DNA from: Clostridia bacterium
Lineage (GTDB): Bacteria; Bacillota_A; Clostridia; Oscillospirales; CAG-272
DNA: 8,926 nt
Direction of reading: 5' to 3'
Assembly: GCA_017500625.1 (NCBI GenBank)
Contig: JAFVYX010000118.1
Coordinates: 1-8,926 of the forward strand
Position 1 is the stretch's first letter. Each line of letters starts with the position of its first letter. The notes beneath the pieces are model-generated. The model was not told the origin of the DNA and did no database searches. It saw only the letters and a program-made list of their open reading frames with translations. Made by a program: the position numbers and the translations under genes. This document shows positions 1 to 5,200 of the stretch, piece after piece.

Positions 1-30
1 ACGAGGGTTCGAATCCCTCCCTCTGCGCCA
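1..30 (+). tRNA. 3' end of a tRNA, probably tRNA-Ser (5' part outside window)
   Basis: Bases 3-19 form a perfect T arm: GAGGG, the loop TTCGAAT, then CCCTC. They are followed by a 7-nt acceptor 3' strand (CCTCTGC, 20-26), a G discriminator base (27) and an encoded CCA (28-30). The anticodon lies outside the window, so the identity is inferred only from the G discriminator and the CCTCTGCG acceptor end, which suit bacterial tRNA-Ser. A terminator follows at once, so this is the last or only gene of its transcript. Confidence 0.85.
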
Positions 31-70
31 AAGCAAGACGGGACGCCCAACGGCGTTCCGTTTTTGCTTT
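30..70 (+). terminator. Rho-independent terminator of the tRNA
   Basis: A 10-bp stem (ACGGGACGCC, 38-47, with GGCGTTCCGT, 52-61, one G-U pair) closes a CAAC loop. It is followed by T-rich sequence (61-70). The flanks AAAGCAA (30-36) and TTGCTTT (64-70) can extend the stem. The hairpin starts directly after the tRNA CCA end. Confidence 0.8.
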
Positions 71-182
71 AGGGGCATCGGTCAGGACGAACGCAGCTCG
101 CGCAATGAGCGAGGGGCGACACGGCGTGGCGCACACGCGCCAGCTCCTCCCTGCTTTTTGATTACGTACGAAAGGACATTCT

Positions 183-908
183 ATGAAAAAAATTCCGCGC
201 TCCTCGGAGCTTTTGTGGCTGTTTGGCGTTCTTTTTGTGGCGCTGGGCGTTTCGCTTTGCGGGAAGGCCGATCTTGGTGTCTCTATGATCGCGGCCCCGG
301 CGTTTATTGTAAGCGAGGCACTCGCTTCCCTCTCTCCCTTTTTCACCGTAGGTGTGACGGAGTACCTGATCCAAGGACTTTTGCTGATCCTTTTGTGCCT
401 GGTTCTGCGGCGCTTAGACCCGCGCTTCCTCTATGCCTTTGCCGTGGCCGTCATTTACGGCTACACGCTGGACCTGTTCCTTTGGATCTTCTCGGGACTG
501 ACGCTCAATGCCGTTTGGCTGCGGTGGGTGTTCCTTTTGTTGGGCGACACGATCACAGCGCTGGGCGTAGCTTGCTTCTTCCGCACCCTGTGGCCGCTCC
601 AGGTCTATGAGCTGTTTGTGGCCGAGGTAGCGGCAAGCTTCCGCCTGCCGATCGCCAAGGTAAAGCTGGGGTTTGACCTTTCCCTGCTCTCCCTTTCTCT
701 CCTATTGGCCTTTACCCTCTTCGGGGACGTGGCGGACTTTGACTGGGGTACGATCGGCGCGACCTGCTTCCACAGCATCGGTCTTGGGACGTTGGTGACC
801 ACGGCGATCAATTCGCCCCTGATTGCCTTTTGGGGAAAATTCCTCGACAAAACGTTTGACAAGGCCCCACGCTTCCCTCGCCTTGCGGCGCATTTCAAGC
901 GCGGGTAA
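183..908 (+). CDS. DUF6198 / YczE-YitT-like integral membrane protein
   Basis: This 241-residue, very hydrophobic protein has about five or six membrane segments (roughly residues 10-27, 55-75, 83-103, 112-133, 164-182 and 195-219). After the first helix comes a KADLGVS motif (28-34), and near the C-terminus a GTLVTTAINSPLIAF segment (202-216). Both are typical of the YczE/YyaS/YitT-type membrane proteins now grouped as DUF6198. Members are common in Firmicutes and have no established biochemical role; a transport function is often guessed but not shown. The start is supported by AAAGGA at 171-176, six bases before ATG. The gene stands alone: a terminator follows it, and I see no convincing promoter between the tRNA terminator and its start. 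A leftward promoter at 973-1001 points at its 3' end and could make antisense RNA. Family assignment is fairly sure, function unknown. Confidence 0.85.
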   Translation: MKKIPRSSELLWLFGVLFVALGVSLCGKADLGVSMIAAPAFIVSEALASLSPFFTVGVTEYLIQGLLLILLCLVLRRLDPRFLYAFAVAVIYGYTLDLFLWIFSGLTLNAVWLRWVFLLLGDTITALGVACFFRTLWPLQVYELFVAEVAASFRLPIAKVKLGFDLSLLSLSLLLAFTLFGDVADFDWGTIGATCFHSIGLGTLVTTAINSPLIAFWGKFLDKTFDKAPRFPRLAAHFKRG

Positions 909-921
909 TATGACTTATAGG

Positions 922-950
922 AAAGAACGAGGCCTTGCCTCGTTCTTTTT
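922..950 (+). terminator. Rho-independent terminator of the DUF6198 gene
   Basis: A perfect 12-bp stem (922-933 with 937-948) has a CTT triloop and ends in a T tract (944-950). It lies 13 bases after the stop codon. Its distal T tract also supplies the -35 region of the likely rightward promoter of the next gene. Read leftward the U tract is poor, so it may stop a leftward transcript only weakly. Confidence 0.9.
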
Positions 951-977
951 ATACCCACATTCGGGTAACTCTATAAT
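948..977 (+). promoter_or_regulatory. Candidate rightward promoter for the XRE regulator gene
   Basis: A perfect TATAAT (972-977) lies 18 bp after TTTATA (948-953, four of six matches to TTGACA). The predicted transcript starts near 984, giving a leader of about 100 bases before the ATG at 1084. Palindrome 1 (953-966) lies inside the spacer, where a bound repressor would block RNA polymerase. Palindromes 2 and 3 lie in the leader. The same AT-rich bases form the -10 of a leftward promoter, so the two directions should exclude each other. A second possible -10 (TATGAT, 1036-1041) has no matching -35. Confidence 0.5.
953..966. promoter_or_regulatory. Operator-like palindrome 1 of 3
   Basis: The sequence ACCCACATTCGGGT is an imperfect copy of ACCCG-N4-CGGGT, with one mismatch in the left half. 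It starts exactly 48 bp before palindrome 2. It lies in the spacer of the rightward promoter and over the predicted start of the leftward one. Confidence 0.6.
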
Positions 978-1001
978 AGCACAGTTATTTTGATTTGTCA
1001 A
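973..1001 (-). promoter_or_regulatory. Strong leftward promoter between operators 1 and 2
   Basis: On the minus strand TTGACA (996-1001) is followed after exactly 17 bp by TATTAT (973-978), close to sigma-A consensus. The predicted start is near 966. No leftward gene lies downstream; the transcript would run through the back of the 922-950 hairpin and then antisense to the 3' end of the DUF6198 gene. Palindrome 2 touches the -35 and palindrome 1 covers about +1 to +14, so a protein binding both would shut the promoter. Confidence 0.6.
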
Positions 1002-1014
1002 CCCGTATTCGGGT
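1001..1014. promoter_or_regulatory. Operator-like palindrome 2 of 3
   Basis: ACCCGTATTCGGGT is a perfect inverted repeat with 5-bp arms and a 4-bp centre. The symmetry weakens outside the arms (CAACCCG to the left, CGGGTAAC to the right). Its first base is part of the leftward -35. It lies 48 bp from the palindromes on both sides, measured start to start. Confidence 0.75.
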
Positions 1015-1048
1015 AACCTTCGCCCATTCTTCCTATATGATTAAAGTA

Positions 1049-1062
1049 ACCCGTGAACGGGT
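1049..1062. promoter_or_regulatory. Operator-like palindrome 3 of 3
   Basis: ACCCGTGAACGGGT is a perfect inverted repeat with 5-bp arms, 21 bases before the start codon of the XRE regulator. The position fits autoregulation, by occupying the leader or acting with the two upstream sites. That the adjacent XRE protein binds it is inferred from position and symmetry only. Confidence 0.7.
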
Positions 1063-1083
1063 ACACTTGGATAGGGGGCGCGC

Positions 1084-1341
1084 ATGGAATACATCAATAT
1101 CTATCAGGAAAGGATCCGATCGCTCTGCCAGAGGCGTGGGATCTCCATCAATAAGCTGGCGACGATGAGCAACGTGAAGCAGTCCACCATCGATAACATT
1201 GTACGCGGTGTCACAAAAAATCCCGGGGTGCGTACCCTACACAAGATCGCCCTTACCTTCAACATGACGCTTTCCGAGTTTTTGGATTTTGAGGCCCTAA
1301 ATTTCTACTCCTTTGAGGGTGACGATAAGCTTTACCGATAA
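1084..1341 (+). CDS. Small XRE/Cro-C1-type HTH transcriptional regulator
   Basis: This 85-residue protein is almost entirely one Cro/C1-type helix-turn-helix domain (about residues 7-67). The turn region reads SINKLATMSNVKQSTIDNIV (21-40): helix 2 around 21-28 and a recognition helix around 32-41. The segment with RTLHKIALTFNMTLSEFLD (50-68) is the usual XRE helix 4-5 signature. There is no ligand or protease domain; the short tail (69-85) is acidic and aromatic and could serve dimerisation. The ATG at 1084 has a G-rich ribosome binding site (AGGGGG, 1073-1078) five bases upstream. Three evenly spaced palindromes precede it, the nearest 21 bases away, so negative autoregulation is likely. A terminator follows, but it is weak enough that some transcripts may continue into the ferritin-like gene. 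Its physiological target is unknown. Confidence 0.9.
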   Translation: MEYINIYQERIRSLCQRRGISINKLATMSNVKQSTIDNIVRGVTKNPGVRTLHKIALTFNMTLSEFLDFEALNFYSFEGDDKLYR

Positions 1342-1376
1342 AAAACGGCGCTGACCGAGAGGTTGGCGCCGTTTTC
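1342..1376 (+). terminator. Terminator after the XRE regulator
   Basis: A 10-bp stem (AAAACGGCGC, 1342-1351, with GCGCCGTTTT, 1366-1375) begins right after the stop codon. Inside it an inner GACC-GAGA-GGTT hairpin can form. The T run is only four bases, so termination may be partial. The A and T flanks also let it act in the leftward direction. Confidence 0.75.
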
Positions 1377-1434
1377 ATGTATAAGGGAGAAAAAGGAGGA
1401 GACACTAAAGGTAAAAAATGAGAGGAGCACCAAA

Positions 1435-1869
1435 ATGATCGAGAAGGATACGATAAAGCTTTTACGCGAATGCGATGCGGGAGTGAAGATGGGGGTGGCA
1501 TCCATTGACGACGTGCTGGAGCACGTAAGAAGCACCGAATTCAAGGAGATGCTGCTGGAGGCCAAGCATAAGCACGAGGAGCTTTCTCTGGAGATCGACG
1601 CGCTTTTGAAGGAATACCACGACGACGGCAAGGAGCCAAGCCCCATTGCCAAGGGAATGTCCTGGATCAAGACGAGCATGAAGCTTGGTATGAACGACTC
1701 CGACAAGACGGTGGCGGGCTTGATGACGGACGGCTGTGACATGGGGGTCAAATCGCTTTCCCGTTATCTCAACCAGTATGCGGCGGCGGACGAGAGATCG
1801 AAGGACATTTGCAAAAAGCTGATCGCCATTGAGGAGAAAATGAACGAGGATATGCGCGGATATCTGTAA
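1435..1869 (+). CDS. Ferritin-like four-helix-bundle protein of unknown function, conserved in Clostridia
   Basis: This 144-residue soluble protein is predicted to be nearly all helical (about 2-29, 33-61, 86-112 and 117-140), as in ferritin-like or DUF2383-type four-helix bundles. The middle segment KEPSPIAKGMSWIKT (66-80) and the stretch TDGCDMGVKSLSRYLNQY (98-115) are ones I recognise from a widespread Clostridia hypothetical protein. An HKHEEL cluster (45-50) could bind metal, but I cannot trace a complete ferritin diiron ligand set. The ATG at 1435 is chosen because GAGGAG (1422-1427) lies seven bases upstream; the frame stays open upstream to a TTG at 1363, but that start lies inside the preceding terminator and lacks a ribosome binding site. 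A six-codon ORF (1418-1438) ends in an ATGA overlap with this start. No clear promoter of its own is visible. The fold is likely, the function unproven. Confidence 0.8.
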   Translation: MIEKDTIKLLRECDAGVKMGVASIDDVLEHVRSTEFKEMLLEAKHKHEELSLEIDALLKEYHDDGKEPSPIAKGMSWIKTSMKLGMNDSDKTVAGLMTDGCDMGVKSLSRYLNQYAAADERSKDICKKLIAIEEKMNEDMRGYL

Positions 1870-1897
1870 AAAAAGAGAGGCATTGCCTCTCTTTTTT
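1869..1897. terminator. Bidirectional terminator between convergent genes
   Basis: A perfect 13-bp stem (1869-1881 with 1885-1897) has an ATT triloop. Six A's on the left and six T's on the right make it work in both directions. It serves the ferritin-like gene (which ends at 1869) rightward and the DUF1295 gene (which ends at 1917) leftward. Confidence 0.9.
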
Positions 1898-1916
1898 GAT
1901 GAATGGAAGGTTTTGT

Positions 1917-2780
1917 TTACTTTTTGGGAATTGGAAGGAGATGGCGCGTGTGCGCGCGGTATTCGGCATACCCCTCCTTTTTTGCCTGACGGCGGTCCGC
2001 CATGGGAATACTGACGACGAGGAACATCACGGTGTTGAGGACAGCGCCCGTGAGAAGGTAAAGTCGGCCGTCAAGGAGAGAGAGCGAGGCAAGAGCCACG
2101 CCCCACCACATCAGGATCTCGCCAAGGTAGTTGGGGTGGCGGGAATAGCGCCAGAGCCCTTGGCGGATAAAGCCACCGCGGCCACTCTTGCGGTGCGATT
2201 GCATCTCGACGTCTGCCACGGCCTGAAGGGCGGTCGCCCCGAGTGACAGGGCCACACCGAGGACGGTGAGGGCGTTGGCCTCGCCCCCCTCGAGGATCGC
2301 ATAGGCGGCGGGGAGAATGGCAAAAAAGACAACGACCGTGGGGAACATATGGATCCCCGCAAAATTGACAAAGGGATACAGGCGCCCCGTCTTTTCCGAG
2401 AGCATGGTGTAGCGCCAATCCTGGTGACCGAGGCCGTGGAAGGTATAGGCCCAGTTGGCGGTCAGGCGGATCCCCCAGAGCCAGACGGCAAGAAGGATCA
2501 GCGCCGCGCCGAGCGTCAGGGGGCGACCCGTGGCGACGGCAAGGGCGGTCAGGATCACGGGGGGCTGGACGCTCCAGTAGGGATCGTACACCGAGGCGTT
2601 ACCGAAAAGGAGACTGAAGAGAAAGACGAAGACGGTGGCCGCAGCATCGGCAAAGAGAAGGCGCGGAAGGAGGAGCCAGGGGGGAAGCCAGAGATAGACG
2701 CCAAGGCCGACCGCGGCGGCAGCAAGGTATACGGCGGTAACGATAAGAAAGCTTTTTCCACGATGAGTCACAGTCAACAT
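1917..2780 (-). CDS. DUF1295 membrane protein, steroid 5-alpha-reductase/methyltransferase-like family
   Basis: This 287-residue polytopic membrane protein has hydrophobic segments around 10-30, 38-60, 74-106, 143-163, 168-188, 222-236 and 241-260. Diagnostic features of DUF1295 (COG3752) are YDPYWSV (65-71), the polar stretch with ANWAYTFHGLGHQDWRY (108-124), and the C-terminal LWRYSRHPNYLGE (209-221). The last is the cofactor-binding signature shared with steroid 5-alpha reductases and isoprenylcysteine methyltransferases. Membership suggests an NAD(P)H-dependent reductase acting on a lipid-like substrate in the membrane, but the substrate cannot be told from sequence. The start is supported by GAGGTG (2786-2791 on the minus strand), five bases before ATG. 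The gene is monocistronic: its promoter is at 2824-2852 and its terminator at 1869-1897. Confidence 0.88.
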   Translation of the reverse strand: MLTVTHRGKSFLIVTAVYLAAAAVGLGVYLWLPPWLLLPRLLFADAAATVFVFLFSLLFGNASVYDPYWSVQPPVILTALAVATGRPLTLGAALILLAVWLWGIRLTANWAYTFHGLGHQDWRYTMLSEKTGRLYPFVNFAGIHMFPTVVVFFAILPAAYAILEGGEANALTVLGVALSLGATALQAVADVEMQSHRKSGRGGFIRQGLWRYSRHPNYLGEILMWWGVALASLSLLDGRLYLLTGAVLNTVMFLVVSIPMADRRQAKKEGYAEYRAHTRHLLPIPKK

Positions 2781-2823
2781 ATAGTCACCTCATAGATAGA
2801 ATAACCAAAATGGGCTCGAATCG

Positions 2824-2852
2824 ATTATACCATATTTCGACACCGATGGCAA
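2824..2852 (-). promoter_or_regulatory. Promoter of the DUF1295 gene
   Basis: On the minus strand TTGCCA (2847-2852) is followed after 17 bp by a perfect TATAAT (2824-2829). The predicted start is near 2817, giving a leader of about 37 bases to the ATG at 2780. It lies just beyond the mntP terminator. Confidence 0.85.
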
Positions 2853-2880
2853 GAAAAAAAAAGGGGCAATGCCCCTTTTT
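2853..2880 (-). terminator. Rho-independent terminator of mntP
   Basis: On the minus strand a stem AAAAAGGGGC / GCCCCTTTTT (2871-2880 with 2858-2867) has an ATT triloop and runs into a T tract of about nine bases. It begins five bases after the mntP stop codon and insulates the DUF1295 promoter. Confidence 0.9.
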
Positions 2881-2884
2881 GATT

Positions 2885-3475
2885 TCAGAAGATCCCCGTT
2901 AAGAAGATCTCAACGCCGATGAGAATGAGAAGCACGCCGCCAAAGGCCTCCGCCTTGTGCGAAAATCGGGTACCGAAGTGGCGACCGAGCGAAACACCGA
3001 GAGCGCAGACGGGAAACGTGACCGCGGCGATGATGAGCGCGCAAAGAACGGCGTGCCACACCTCGTAGGCCGCGATCGTGAAGCCGACCGAGAGCGCATC
3101 GATCGAGGTGGCAACCCCCTGAAGAAGCAGGGCGGGCACGGTGAGGCGGTAGAGGGGACACTCACCGTTCGAGCATTCCTTGGTGAGGGCACCGTAAAGC
3201 ATTTTTCCGCCGATGACTGAAAGCAGCACGAGCGATACCCACGGAATAAGCCCCTCAAGCGAGGAGAACCACTGAACCACGGTATGCACGCACACCCAGC
3301 CAAGGAGGGGCATAAGTCCCTGAAAGACGGCAAAGGTGGCGGCGATGCCGAGCAGCTTACGGCGGTGCATATGCGGCTCGGAGAGGCCGTTGGCCAAGGA
3401 GACCGAAAAGGCGTCCATCGCAAGCCCGAGGCCAAACAGCACGCTGTTGAGGATGAACATAAAATCGACCGTCAT
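2885..3475 (-). CDS. mntP: Manganese efflux pump MntP
   Basis: This 196-residue inner-membrane protein has six predicted helices in two similar halves. MntP exports Mn2+ from the cytoplasm and protects against manganese excess. The two membrane aspartates typical of the family are visible in AMDAFSVSLANG (D21) and ATSIDALSVGF (D126). Length and order match the family (about 190 residues). The central loop holds a CSNGEC pair of cysteines (C101 and C106). The ATG at 3475 is chosen because AGGA (3480-3483) lies four bases upstream; a second ATG six codons in lacks a site. The gene is preceded by its own promoter (3643-3671) and a yybP-ykoY riboswitch, the known Mn2+ sensor for this family, so Mn2+ induction is expected. 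Its terminator is at 2853-2880. Function and regulation support each other, making this the surest gene of the leftward block. Confidence 0.96.
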   Translation of the reverse strand: MTVDFMFILNSVLFGLGLAMDAFSVSLANGLSEPHMHRRKLLGIAATFAVFQGLMPLLGWVCVHTVVQWFSSLEGLIPWVSLVLLSVIGGKMLYGALTKECSNGECPLYRLTVPALLLQGVATSIDALSVGFTIAAYEVWHAVLCALIIAAVTFPVCALGVSLGRHFGTRFSHKAEAFGGVLLILIGVEIFLTGIF

Positions 3476-3508
3476 AACGTCCTACGGGGCCAAGGCCCCA
3501 CCTTTCAT

Positions 3509-3556
3509 AAAAAAAGACTCACGTGCGTGGCTCCAAAGTCCTTCCGCACATGAGTC
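3509..3556 (-). terminator. Riboswitch-controlled terminator (expression platform) upstream of mntP
   Basis: On the minus strand GACTCATGTGCG (3545-3556) pairs with CGCACGTGAGTC (3516-3527), 12 bp with one G-U, followed by seven T's (3509-3515). The 5' arm contains CTCATG (3549-3554), the same bases that close the aptamer P1 stem, so terminator and folded aptamer exclude each other. This is the layout of an ON switch: Mn2+-bound P1 frees transcription into mntP. Confidence 0.88.
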
Positions 3557-3635
3557 TCGCATTTTAAAGCAAGCCAGGCGACGACGCCAGGGTGTTGACT
3601 TGCTGCGACAAGCGCTTGCTACTCCCTCATGAATA
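3545..3635 (-). ncRNA. yybP-ykoY manganese riboswitch aptamer
   Basis: The minus-strand leader of mntP carries the conserved yybP-ykoY blocks: GGGAGTAGC (3618-3626), then GTCAACA in the middle (about 3593-3599), and TGCGAGACT (about 3553-3561) at the 3' end. The outer P1 stem is CATGAG (3626-3631) with CTCATG (3549-3554). The first arm starts within about five bases of the predicted transcription start, so the RNA begins almost directly with the aptamer. The family binds Mn2+, and the downstream gene is an Mn2+ exporter. The assignment comes from the motif order, stem and gene context; I could not run a covariance model. Confidence 0.9.
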
Positions 3636-3642
3636 CAAGGAG

Positions 3643-3671
3643 AGTATAGCACAAGGCGTTCGTTCTGTCAA
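3643..3671 (-). promoter_or_regulatory. Promoter of the mntP riboswitch transcript
   Basis: On the minus strand a perfect TTGACA (3666-3671) is followed after 17 bp by TATACT (3643-3648). The predicted start is near 3636, at the 5' edge of the aptamer. It lies only 22 bases after the stop codon of the upstream hydrolase gene. I see no terminator between, so read-through from the kinase operon would also pass the riboswitch. Confidence 0.88.
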
Positions 3672-3692
3672 GGCGTTCTCCATATTTCGCGG

Positions 3693-5171
3693 TCATTCCC
3701 TGAGCGTGGCGACAAAGCAGCCGTCGTACTCGCGAAGGAAGGCCTCGGCACTGCGGATCATACGCACGGCCACCTCCCTGCCGCGGAAGGCAAAGAACAT
3801 CGTGGCGTTGCCAAGGTAGCGGTCAATGATCTGCACGCGGAGACGGAGCGTCCTTTCCTCGGCAAAGGCGGCCGAGGCGGCACAACGGTACATAAAGCCG
3901 TTCTCGGTGGGGACACGGCCGACGCCGTCCGCATAGCCAAGCTGCGGAAAATGGCCGAAAACGTTCTTGCCAAGCCCGAAGGGCAGCTCTTTTTCTCCCT
4001 GGGCGTTGGTGTAGTGAAGGACGCCTGTGCCGTCCTCACCAAAGGTGAAGGAGAATTCGGTGATGCCCGTGGGATTCTTCTCACAGACGTAGGTACGGCC
4101 GTCAAGCTCCTGCATAAAGGGCGATTCGGGCTTGCCGTGGGCGGCACGGAGGGAAAGGTGCGAGAGATAAGCGTCGAGCGCGGCCGCGCCCTCGCCGTCC
4201 TCGGGGAGTGGGGTATCGGCGGCGGGACGGACGATGTAATCGAAGAAGGCATCAACGATCATCTCGCCTGCGGCGGCGTTTCCCTGGTTGTCCGCGGTGC
4301 AGACGAAGATCATATCGCTCTCGGGCACACAGACGGTAAGCTGACAGCCCATACCGTTAAAGCCGAAGCCCTGCTCATAGCGCCAGATCTGGTAGCCGTA
4401 GCCGTGGTTGTCGTACGCGGGATGCCCGACAACGTCATTGTCGACAAGAGGCGAGGTCGCCTCGCGGACAAAGGCCTCGCTGATGAGCTGACGGTCGCCC
4501 CACTTGCCGTAGTTGAGCAGCAGGCGCGCAAAGGAAAGCATATCGCGCGGCGTGCAGACAAGGGCCGAGTCGCCCCACGAATCGCCGTTCGGGGTCTTGA
4601 GGACCTCGGCGGTCTTGAAGGTGCCGAGGTGGCGGAAGATCCTATCGTTGAGGTAATCGAAGAGCGACGTTCCCGCAAGACGCTCGACAAGCGAGCAAAG
4701 CACCTGCGAGCCGGGGCTGTCGTACTGCCAATAGGTCCCCGCAGGACGAAAGGCCTCGCCTCTGTCAAAGTAGAGTGCCGTACGGTCGGGCTCGGTCTCA
4801 AAGAACCACTGCGGGCTGCGGCAGGAGGTCTTCATCAGAAGCATATCGCGCACCGTCTGCTCGGCCAGGCGATCGGGGAGAGGACGGTGAATGCGGTCGG
4901 GAAAATAGTCGGCGACACGGTCGTCGAGCGAAAGCTTCCCTTCCTCAAGAAGAAGCCCGACGGCGATCGCCATATAGCTTTTTGTCTCGGAGTACATTCG
5001 GTGGCAAGTGTCAACCGCAAAGGGCGCCCAATAGCCCTCGGCAAACAGGGCGTCTCCCTTGGCGAGAAGCACGCTGTGCATCGTAAGGCCACGGCGCTCA
5101 AGATAGTCGTAAAACTCGAGAACGCGGCGCGAGGACACCCCCGCCGCCTCAGGCGTTATTTTTTCAAACAT
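3693..5171 (-). CDS. Serine hydrolase of the beta-lactamase family (class C / penicillin-binding-protein fold)
   Basis: The protein has 492 residues. An N-terminal beta-lactamase-type domain (about 1-320) carries the S-x-x-K nucleophile motif SETK (S61-K64), just before a hydrophobic helix. The second motif is Y-x-S in QYDSPGS (Y150, S152). NHGYGYQIW (255-263) and the glycine-rich FNGMG (271-275), near the usual third active-site strand, complete the fold. The C-terminal 170 residues look beta-rich and resemble the accessory domains of this family. There is no signal peptide or membrane anchor, so a cytoplasmic esterase or peptidase role is more likely than antibiotic resistance; the substrate is unknown. 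The start at 5171 is chosen because AAGGAG lies six bases upstream; an in-frame ATG at 5201 overlaps the polymerase stop as TAATG but has no ribosome binding site. It is the last gene of the kinase-polymerase operon. No terminator follows. Confidence 0.88.
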   Translation of the reverse strand: MFEKITPEAAGVSSRRVLEFYDYLERRGLTMHSVLLAKGDALFAEGYWAPFAVDTCHRMYSETKSYMAIAVGLLLEEGKLSLDDRVADYFPDRIHRPLPDRLAEQTVRDMLLMKTSCRSPQWFFETEPDRTALYFDRGEAFRPAGTYWQYDSPGSQVLCSLVERLAGTSLFDYLNDRIFRHLGTFKTAEVLKTPNGDSWGDSALVCTPRDMLSFARLLLNYGKWGDRQLISEAFVREATSPLVDNDVVGHPAYDNHGYGYQIWRYEQGFGFNGMGCQLTVCVPESDMIFVCTADNQGNAAAGEMIVDAFFDYIVRPAADTPLPEDGEGAAALDAYLSHLSLRAAHGKPESPFMQELDGRTYVCEKNPTGITEFSFTFGEDGTGVLHYTNAQGEKELPFGLGKNVFGHFPQLGYADGVGRVPTENGFMYRCAASAAFAEERTLRLRVQIIDRYLGNATMFFAFRGREVAVRMIRSAEAFLREYDGCFVATLRE

Positions 5172-5200
5172 AGCTGTCTCCTTGTAAGGTTTTGTTTTCA

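Noticed and set aside
605..958. Leftward frame starting just after the leftward promoter, with a GTG at 958
   Set aside because: The predicted transcript starts only about eight bases before, there is no ribosome binding site, and the frame is antisense to the DUF6198 gene with a composition typical of a shadow.
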